The translations under genes were made by a program, and so were the position numbers. The notes under the pieces are model-generated. The model saw only the letters and a program-made list of their open reading frames with translations. It was not told the origin of the DNA and did no database searches. From a virus, in IMG/VR virus record IMGVR_UViG_3300032299_000948, positions 1 through 33,766 of that record: a stretch of 33,766 nucleotides of DNA; one strand, written 5' to 3'. Of this stretch, positions 28,498 to 33,766 are shown piece after piece (within the stretch, counting starts at the first letter, position 1; each line of letters begins with the position of its first letter).

Positions 28498-28636
28498 TTC
28501 GTACTCCTTGTTGAGTTGGATGAGGTTTTTGCGCGCCGGTTAGCCTGTTGCCAGGGCCGTTTGCTTGCGAGTAACGCCCGCCACTCGTCACCTTCCGGTG
28601 CGGTAAGGGCTGCGGATGCAGTAAGCCTTGTGCGCC

Positions 28637-28665
28637 ATTCTGGTCGGTGACGGTACAAAAATCAA
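28637..28665 (-). promoter_or_regulatory. Candidate sigma-70-type promoter for the capsid gene
   Basis: On the minus strand TTGATT (28660..28665) is 17 bp upstream of CAGAAT (28637..28642), each matching consensus at 4/6. It lies between a terminator and the capsid start, in the 241-bp gap. The leader downstream is about 130 bases; I see nothing else definite in this gap. Moderate evidence only. Confidence 0.4.
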
Positions 28666-28678
28666 TAGGTTGGATTGG

Positions 28679-28707
28679 AAAAAAGACGCCCCGCACATGG
28701 CGGGGCG
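28679..28707 (-). terminator. Rho-independent terminator between scaffold and capsid genes
   Basis: On the minus strand CGCCCCGC and GCGGGGCG form an 8-bp GC stem (28687..28694 with 28700..28707) around a 5-base loop, followed directly by TCTTTTTTCC. It begins 31 bases after the scaffold stop codon. It should stop or attenuate transcripts from upstream. Confidence 0.9.
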
Positions 28708-28738
28708 AAAGGTGCCCAAGGAGAGGTGGGCTATGGCA

Positions 28739-29512
28739 TCAGTTGACGTGCGCGGCGAAGGCCTTCTCGACCTTCTGCCGATACGCGGGGTCGGTCTTGT
28801 AGCGCGGGTCCGCGACCATCTGGTAGAGCTCGTCCTTCGACGGCGCGCCCTCGAGCGGCACCGATTCGACCGGGATGCGGCCCTCGTACGCCTCGCGGAT
28901 TTTGACCAGAGCACGCAGGCCGCGAGCGGTGCCGCCCATGATCTTAAACTCGTCGAAGTCGTCCTTCGACCAGACGCCCTTGTTGACGAGGCCACGCGCC
29001 CAATCGACCATGCCGTTAACCAGCGCGGTACCGTTGGGGCCGAGCTGCTTGAGCTCGGCGACGGGGTCCACCGCTGGCTCGGCGCCCTGCATCTCCGCCG
29101 CCATCTTGGTGATGGTGCCGTGCAGCTCATCGAACGCGGCTTGGCTCACGCCAAACTTCTGCGCCCAGCCAACATACGCTTTGGCTATGGGGTCTTCTTC
29201 CTTGAAGGCGCTGATGTCGTACTTGCCGTCTGCCGGCGCCTTGTGTTTGCCCTGCGCGATCATCGTGCGCAGGTCGTGCCAGCTCTTTGCCATCTCCTCG
29301 TAGGCAGGCTGGCCGTCCTTCCAGAAGTTCTCCGGCAGCCACTCGGGGCGGTCTGCCGGTGCGCCGGGCGCCGCGGCCTGGGCCGGGTCGGCGCGGTGGT
29401 CAATCTCCGCGGCTTGCGGATTCTCGGGTGTCGCGTTCGGGTCTTCGACCGTCACTTGGTCGAGTAGGCCGCTGCTTTCGCTCGCGGGCTCGACGGTTGC
29501 GGTTTCGCTCAC
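28739..29512 (-). CDS. Capsid scaffolding protein
   Basis: This 257-residue protein is acidic and Pro/Ala-rich at the N-terminus (SETATVEPASESSGLLDQVTVEDPNATPENPQ). Then come the conserved-type segment RPEWLPENFWKDGQPAYEEMAKSWHDLRTMI and a helical C-terminal part. WLPENFW...D..AYEE is typical of podovirus scaffolds. The protein would shape the procapsid and leave before DNA packaging. The start is a GTG at 29512 overlapping the upstream stop as GTGA. T7 gp9 is 307 residues. It precedes the capsid gene as expected. Confidence 0.85.
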   Translation of the reverse strand: MSETATVEPASESSGLLDQVTVEDPNATPENPQAAEIDHRADPAQAAAPGAPADRPEWLPENFWKDGQPAYEEMAKSWHDLRTMIAQGKHKAPADGKYDISAFKEEDPIAKAYVGWAQKFGVSQAAFDELHGTITKMAAEMQGAEPAVDPVAELKQLGPNGTALVNGMVDWARGLVNKGVWSKDDFDEFKIMGGTARGLRALVKIREAYEGRIPVESVPLEGAPSKDELYQMVADPRYKTDPAYRQKVEKAFAAHVN

Positions 29513-29772
29513 AGGTTCCTCGCTCGTTTGATCCGTGCTTCAAGATCCCGCACCACGCTGTTCTGTCCCTCTCGGTAGAAAGCATAATCCGCGGATGCAC
29601 CCGGCACGGCGACGGGTTGCTCCAGAATCGTGTCCCGCAGCCAGCGCATCAGCGCCTGGCCGTCCTCGGTGCCCATCACCCGCATTACCAGGCGGTCAGA
29701 GTCCTCGCGCTTCTGCGTGGCCTCGCGGACGTCGTCGGCCTGGCCGATGGCCTCGAGCTCGTCCCAGCTCAT
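29509..29772 (-). CDS. Small conserved protein upstream of scaffold (Bbp19-like)
   Basis: This 87-residue protein has TEDGQALMRWLRDTI followed by ASADYAFYREGQNSVVRDLEARI. The pattern of a short helix, aromatic/Asp segment and R-E-G-x-N/R-x-V-x-x-x-I resembles small Bbp19-type proteins of Bordetella phage BPP-1 and relatives, next to portal and scaffold genes. A head-assembly role is inferred. It overlaps the preceding gene as ATGA and the scaffold start as GTGA. Confidence 0.65.
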   Translation of the reverse strand: MSWDELEAIGQADDVREATQKREDSDRLVMRVMGTEDGQALMRWLRDTILEQPVAVPGASADYAFYREGQNSVVRDLEARIKRARNL

Positions 29773-30092
29773 TGCGGGGGCTCCTCGATGTCTGCCTCAG
29801 AGGCAAATGGGGACTTGCCTGCTTTCATTCTCTGGACGGCGTGTTCGTAGGCCTTGTCCAAGATTGAAGGCGGCATCTTGTCAAAATAGCCTTTCTCCTG
29901 CGGGTCGTTGCGCAACAACCAATCCAGCTCACGCTTGTCGAGCGTGGGCACGATCAACGGGATTTCGACCTCCTTCCCGTCGATGCCGACTCCAATCGAG
30001 ATCTCGGTCGATACAGATCCGTCCGGTCGTTGCAACTCGCCAAAGTAGCCAAACCCCTTGGCAGTTCCGTCTGCGCGTTCTCCGTAGTTCAT
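29769..30092 (-). CDS. Conserved hypothetical phage protein (NYGERADGTAKG type)
   Basis: This 107-residue protein begins NYGERADGTAKGFGYFGELQRPDGSVSTEISIGV and continues KEVEIPLIVPTLDKRELDWLL, a pattern I know from many phage genomes without a proven role. The strand-rich first half and helical second half (SILDKAYEHAVQRMKAGKSPF) suggest a small globular protein. It lies between portal and scaffold, with 4-bp overlaps on each side. Confidence 0.7.
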   Translation of the reverse strand: MNYGERADGTAKGFGYFGELQRPDGSVSTEISIGVGIDGKEVEIPLIVPTLDKRELDWLLRNDPQEKGYFDKMPPSILDKAYEHAVQRMKAGKSPFASEADIEEPPQ

Positions 30093-31681
30093 TGCGGCAC
30101 TCCACCTGGCTGTTGCTGCATCGCGGCCATCTGCATCGCCATCGCGGCCTCCTGCTGCTTGCGCTGCTCTTCAAGCATGAAGGCGCGCTCGGCCGCAGAG
30201 TTGCGCACCGCGGCCGGCACCCCGAGCTTGTCGCCCAGGTAGTCGACTAGCGCGCCGGTCTTGAGCGCCATCGCGCCCTCCGCACCAAACGCCTGCACGA
30301 TCTGCGCGTACTGCATGATCGAGTTGACCTCTTCCATGTTCTGCGCCATCGCGAGCGGGGCCACCGGGGTCACCTTGACCTCGAGCCCGTTGACGCGCAG
30401 CGGCAGGTCGATGAGGCCGCGCTCGTCCATCACCTCGAGGATCTTGGTGACGACCGGGATCATCGTCTCGTTGATGAGACGGCCGAACGCGCTGCCCAGG
30501 TTCTGCGCGAGCTCCTTCATGCGCTCGACGATCTCGGTCGCAGAGCGTGCGCTCATGTTGTCCGGCGGCAGGCTCTCGTCCAGCAAGATGCGCTTGATGT
30601 TGGCGCGCAGGTCGTTGATCACCAGCTGCGTGATGTTGAAGTCGCCGGCGCGGGGCAGGGGAGTCAGGCTCGGACCCTGCGGGCCGCCATTGCGCGCCAC
30701 CGGGATGATGGCGCCCGGCACGATCTTCACCGTGTTTGGGTTGAGTACGCCGTCGTCCGCCGCGGTGTACACGCCGGCCACTGCCAGCGACGCGTTCTTG
30801 AGCAGCAGCTCGATGGTCTTGTTCAGCGTCTTGATGTCCGGCAGCGCGGTCACCAGCGGGCCGCGACCGTAGATCTCGCCCGCGACCTTCATGTAGCGCG
30901 AGATCACCCACGGCGAGCTGTCGCGCCGGCGGTAGACGATCTCCTGCTTCGACACTTTGTCGATGACGTGGTAGCAGTAGTCGCCGCGCCCGTGGTCGTA
31001 GATGGTGGCCTCGAGCAGCTCGACGTCCTCGGTCGGCTTGTGCTCGATGCGGCGCTTCATCTCGTCTGGGATCTTCGCGTCCGGCCACTGGCGGGTGATG
31101 CTCTCGCCCTTCATGCGCATCCGGCGGTAGACGTTGTCGACCTGGCCGTTGGCGCCTTCCTCGTAGGTGACCAGGAACAGCGGCACCGGGATGAAGTTGA
31201 TGGGCGAGACGTCGTCGCCCGGCTGCACCATCATGCAGGCGGTGCCGACACTCAGGTCGAGCAGGAACTCGCCCATCGCGATGTCGAAGTTCGACTGCTT
31301 GAGCACCGCGAACATCTTGTCCATGTACGCGTCGAGAATGGCCTGCGCCTGTGCGCGGCGGTCATCCGGGATGTCGCTGCCGGGCTCGAGCCGGCACCAC
31401 TTGCGCTGCGGCGGAAACACCACCGACTGCAGGCGGTTGGCGAACCGCTGGGTGCTGTTGATGGCGGTCGAATCGAACACGCGCTGCATCTTCTTTGAGC
31501 CGGTCGAGCCGCCCTCCCAGACGCCGTACAGCTGGCGCTGCGGCAGCGCGAACTCGTACGCGTCCTGGTAGAGCTGCTGGAACTCGTCCTTCTTGCGCTG
31601 CGCCATCTCCTGCCGCTTGAGGATCTCCTCAGGCTTAAGCCGCTTGCCGCCCGGCGCGTCCTTGTATTCGCTCTCTTCCAT
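30089..31681 (-). CDS. Portal protein (T7 gp8-like head-tail connector)
   Basis: This 530-residue protein matches the T7 head-to-tail connector family (T7 gp8 is 536). Visible features are YQDAYEFALPQRQLYGVWEGGSTGSKKMQRVFDSTAINSTQRFANRLQSVVFPPQRKWCRL, the middle SSPWVISRYMKVAGEIYGRGP, and PPDNMSARSATEIVERMKELAQNLG. Twelve copies form the ring at one capsid vertex, through which the terminase pumps DNA. The C-terminus is Gln/Met-rich (AMAMQMAAMQQQP). The ATG at 31681 is preferred to the GTG at 31684 because it overlaps the upstream stop as TGATG. Confidence 0.93.
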   Translation of the reverse strand: MEESEYKDAPGGKRLKPEEILKRQEMAQRKKDEFQQLYQDAYEFALPQRQLYGVWEGGSTGSKKMQRVFDSTAINSTQRFANRLQSVVFPPQRKWCRLEPGSDIPDDRRAQAQAILDAYMDKMFAVLKQSNFDIAMGEFLLDLSVGTACMMVQPGDDVSPINFIPVPLFLVTYEEGANGQVDNVYRRMRMKGESITRQWPDAKIPDEMKRRIEHKPTEDVELLEATIYDHGRGDYCYHVIDKVSKQEIVYRRRDSSPWVISRYMKVAGEIYGRGPLVTALPDIKTLNKTIELLLKNASLAVAGVYTAADDGVLNPNTVKIVPGAIIPVARNGGPQGPSLTPLPRAGDFNITQLVINDLRANIKRILLDESLPPDNMSARSATEIVERMKELAQNLGSAFGRLINETMIPVVTKILEVMDERGLIDLPLRVNGLEVKVTPVAPLAMAQNMEEVNSIMQYAQIVQAFGAEGAMALKTGALVDYLGDKLGVPAAVRNSAAERAFMLEEQRKQQEAAMAMQMAAMQQQPGGVPQ

Positions 31682-31842
31682 CACTTGTATTCCTTGGCCG
31701 CGGCCATGTTGTCGACCAGGTTGGGGTAGGGGCGGCCGGCCTTTTTGGCGCGGCGCATGGCCGAGGCCTTTTCCTTCGAGTTCAGTTCCTTCGGCTTACC
31801 CAGACCCTTCGGTCGGTCCTTCTCCCACACCGGCTTGTCCAT
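31681..31842 (-). CDS. 53-residue basic protein upstream of portal
   Basis: This short gene encodes MDKPVWEKDRPKGLGKPKEL followed by NSKEKASAMRRAKKAGRPYPNLVDNMAAA, a Lys/Arg-rich protein. It fits exactly between its neighbours: start and stop codons each overlap as TGATG, and the downstream portal starts at its stop. Similar tiny basic proteins sit before the portal gene in many podovirus genomes. Role unknown; possibly head assembly. Confidence 0.82.
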   Translation of the reverse strand: MDKPVWEKDRPKGLGKPKELNSKEKASAMRRAKKAGRPYPNLVDNMAAAKEYK

Positions 31843-33023
31843 CACGCCCCTCCCAGGAAACCTGCTTGCCCTAGCGACTGCCCCTCGGACAGGCTGGGTT
31901 GCTGCGCGGCCGCCACCTGCTCTTGCGAGATGACGGGTCGTCGACCGCCGGTCGCACGCGCACGCCGCCTGCCGGCCCGGCGCTCGGCGATCTCGCGGTC
32001 GTAGTACTCGGTCTCGCGGGCGATCTCAGCCTGCAGCGCAGCATCCTCGGCCGTGAAGTCGGGCTGCGCCGGCGGCGCAATCTCGGGCGGGCGGGCCGGC
32101 GCTGCCGGCGACTCCATTGTGAAGAGCGGCAGCGTGGGCGCGGTCGGCGCGGTCGGCGCATTAGGCAGCGTCGGCGCGATGATCGAAGCCGGACGGGTCG
32201 GCGCGGTGGCGCTGAACGTGGGCCGCTCGGTTTGCGTGTAAGCCTCCGGCCCCTGGTCGACGAACGTGCCGTCCGGCAACCGCTGCCGCAGATAGCCCTC
32301 GACGTTGTAGAACCCAACGGTTGTGCCGCCGCGCCCCTGCCGAGGGGGAACGTACTCCCGGCTAGTCGGGACAAACTGCACCGCGTCGCTGACGGTGACG
32401 TCCAGAACAAACGCGCCGCGAGGCCTTTGGATCTGGTACTGCAACGAGTCCGACACATACATCAGGTCGCTGTATGCGCGAAGACGGCCGCTTCGTAAAC
32501 TTCCGTCCTCTTCCTGGATGCCCGTGAACACGACCGGCTGCGCCTGCAAGTCACGCAGGTAGCCCTTCTCGTACGCATCGAAGTTGCGCAGCTGCTGCTG
32601 GTACTGCGCGAACGACCGGTTGTAGTCCTCCATCTGGTTCGCGTATGCGGCCTGCTGCGCCTGCAGCTGCGCCTGATACGGCTCCATGATCCGCAGCACC
32701 TCGGCCTCATAGTCGCCGCGCCGCACGTTGTACGACTCGACGTCGCGCTGGTAAGCCTCAAGCATCGACTGGCGCTGCGCGGCGTTGGCCTGCTGCGCCG
32801 CCTGGTACTCGGACACACGGGCGTTGTAGGCCTGCTGCTGCGCATCGAACTCGCGCTGCTGCGCAGCCACCGCCTGCTCGTAGGACGCGAACTCGGCCTC
32901 GTAGGCCGAACGCTTGCGCCCGACCTCCGCGTCGTACCGGCCCTGCGCCTCGTCCAGCGAGGCCTGCAGCCGGGCCAGGTTCTGGTCGACCCGCTGCTTT
33001 CTGCGTTGCGCGACTCTCGCCAT
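31842..33023 (-). CDS. Large coiled-coil/proline-rich virion-associated protein
   Basis: This 393-residue protein has a long N-terminal coiled coil (about 1-160), rich in Gln, Ala, Glu and Tyr (AEFASYEQAVAAQQREFDAQQQAYNARVSEY). A folded beta-containing domain follows (about 165-250: VVFTGIQEEDGSLRSGRL..., GGTTVGFYNVEGYLRQRLPDG). Then come a low-complexity Pro/Thr/Ala section (APTLPNAPTAPTAPTLP) and a basic Arg-rich end. It lies in the structural operon between GNAT and portal. A tail, core or scaffold-like role is likely; no family is recognised with certainty. Confidence 0.7.
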   Translation of the reverse strand: MARVAQRRKQRVDQNLARLQASLDEAQGRYDAEVGRKRSAYEAEFASYEQAVAAQQREFDAQQQAYNARVSEYQAAQQANAAQRQSMLEAYQRDVESYNVRRGDYEAEVLRIMEPYQAQLQAQQAAYANQMEDYNRSFAQYQQQLRNFDAYEKGYLRDLQAQPVVFTGIQEEDGSLRSGRLRAYSDLMYVSDSLQYQIQRPRGAFVLDVTVSDAVQFVPTSREYVPPRQGRGGTTVGFYNVEGYLRQRLPDGTFVDQGPEAYTQTERPTFSATAPTRPASIIAPTLPNAPTAPTAPTLPLFTMESPAAPARPPEIAPPAQPDFTAEDAALQAEIARETEYYDREIAERRAGRRRARATGGRRPVISQEQVAAAQQPSLSEGQSLGQAGFLGGA

Positions 33024-33026
33024 CGG

Positions 33027-33689
33027 TTACACCGGGGCGCTCATGTTGTTGCCCAGCGCGACGCCTTGGCCGAGCACGCCCATCTCTGGGTTGAGGCGCG
33101 CATCGGAGAGCAGCGAGCGCGCACCGCCGCGGGTGCGCACGCGAATCTGCGCCTGCTCTTCCGCAGCTGCGCGACGGCGCTCCTCTTCCAGCGCCTCGGC
33201 CTGCTGACGGGCACGGGCCTCGACCTCGGCACGCTGCTGCAGGTACTGCTGCGACTGCTGCTCGAGCGAGAGCCTGGCCGACTCGGCCTGGATGCGCTGT
33301 GCCGCAACCGCCTGTTCCTGCAGCGTCAGCTGCTGGTTGAAGTAATCCTGCTGCGAGCGGAAAAAACCCTCCTGCTGCGTGAAGTCGCGCTGCATCGCGT
33401 CGGTCTGCTGGCGCACCTGGTCAAGCTGCTGCTGTCGCGCAGCCTCCTGCGCACGGAACGCCTCCTGCTGCAGCTGGAACTCGCGGTTCTGCGCCTCGGC
33501 CTGCTGCGAGTAGAACTGCTGCTGCTGCTCGAACTCTTGGCGCGCCAGCTGTGCCTGCTGCTCTGCCAACTGACGCGCTTGCCGCGCCTCTTGCTCTGCC
33601 TGACGTCTAGCGTCTTTCGCGTTGCTGGCGTTCTGCGAGGCCGAATACACCGTTGCGGCGGCGCCAACGATTGCAGCTGTAATTCCCAT
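33027..33689 (-). CDS. Gln/Ala-rich coiled-coil protein with N-terminal hydrophobic segment
   Basis: This 220-residue protein starts MGITAAIVGAAATVYSAS, a small-residue hydrophobic segment that could insert in a membrane. A long Gln/Ala/Glu/Arg coiled coil follows (about 25-185). The C-terminus is less charged (SLLSDARLNPEMGVLGQGVALG). The layout resembles internal core/ejection proteins such as T7 gp14, so it may be an additional virion core component. The real ATG is at 33689, just past the GNAT stop in the circular order; a frame extended to 33740 runs into the GNAT gene. The first 46 bases are duplicated at the window start. Confidence 0.7.
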   Translation of the reverse strand: MGITAAIVGAAATVYSASQNASNAKDARRQAEQEARQARQLAEQQAQLARQEFEQQQQFYSQQAEAQNREFQLQQEAFRAQEAARQQQLDQVRQQTDAMQRDFTQQEGFFRSQQDYFNQQLTLQEQAVAAQRIQAESARLSLEQQSQQYLQQRAEVEARARQQAEALEEERRRAAAEEQAQIRVRTRGGARSLLSDARLNPEMGVLGQGVALGNNMSAPV

Positions 33690-33766
33690 GTCAGTCTCCG
33701 ATGAACTTGGTGTACAGGCGCTCGGTTTCCTTGTGCCCAATGAACTCCAGCAAGCGCCCGACGTCC
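33644..33766. repeat. Right copy of 123-bp terminal direct repeat
   Basis: Identical to 1..123. See the left copy for the circularity interpretation. Confidence 0.95.
33691..33766 (-). CDS. Partial duplicate: 3' end of the GNAT acetyltransferase gene
   Basis: These bases encode the C-terminal residues ending FIGHKETERLYTKFIGD, identical to the end of the gene at 48..506. The copy is cut by the window edge and is a consequence of linearising the circle. Confidence 0.9.
   Translation of the reverse strand, partial: DVGRLLEFIGHKETERLYTKFIGD

Noticed and set aside
1-33766. tRNA or rRNA genes
   Set aside because: No cloverleaf-like or rRNA-like sequence was noticed on either strand; a dedicated tRNA scan was not possible here.

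Overview
This window is the essentially complete genome of a tailed phage with a T7-like short-tail (podovirus) virion. It was linearised inside a gene: the first 123 bases recur exactly as the last 123 (1..123 = 33644..33766), and joining the ends restores an unbroken gene order, giving a circle of 33,643 bp. No chromosomal genes, rRNA, tRNA or CRISPR are visible. Base composition is GC-rich by eye. A nested Rz/Rz1 spanin pair implies a Gram-negative host with an outer membrane; a high-GC proteobacterium is my guess. Nothing in the window names the host.

Layout. (1) Leftward early/replication arm, 6283 down to 3833: a ribbon-helix-helix regulator, a Cys-containing helical protein, a PDDEXK-like nuclease, two overlapping small CxxC proteins, a 59-residue protein with a GTG start, a winged-helix protein and a lambda O-like replication initiator. 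The initiator gene carries three inverted repeats, a perfect DnaA box and an AT-rich stretch, so the origin probably lies inside it. (2) Rightward early arm, 6390 to 10894: a serine recombinase, small membrane proteins, a YqaJ/lambda-Exo-like exonuclease, a RecT-like annealing protein and a small HTH protein, ended by a strong terminator at 10919..10949. A 30-bp palindrome sits between the two arms. (3) Leftward late arm, from about 3812 down through position 1, across the joined ends and on to 10967. In transcription order it holds: two small genes, terminase small and large subunits, an Asp/Asn-hydroxylase-like dioxygenase, a GNAT acetyltransferase, two coiled-coil proteins, a 53-residue protein, portal, two small conserved proteins, scaffold, capsid, a small capsid-adjacent protein, tail tubular A and B, three or four internal/ejection proteins, the T7-type tail fibre, a small virion protein, three tandem glycine-rich adhesin-like paralogues, a small conserved protein, an XhlA-like membrane protein, a metallophosphoesterase, and holin, SAR endolysin and spanins.

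How it works together. The virion and ejection set is T7-like, but no single-subunit RNA polymerase, DNA polymerase, helicase or primase is present. Transcription and replication must therefore rely on the host, probably with the initiator loading the host replisome at the DnaA-box origin. Exonuclease plus RecT supply recombination. Late genes are tightly packed, with 1-4 nt overlaps of ATGA, GTGA or TGATG type. Most larger gaps on the late strand carry a recurring 16-bp element centred on TTGG-N3-YTGTAC (plus-strand reading), a candidate late promoter. There is no clear CI-type repressor, tyrosine integrase or attP, so lifestyle is undetermined. The largest gaps without a gene are 28498..28738 and 3603..3832, and both are described below.
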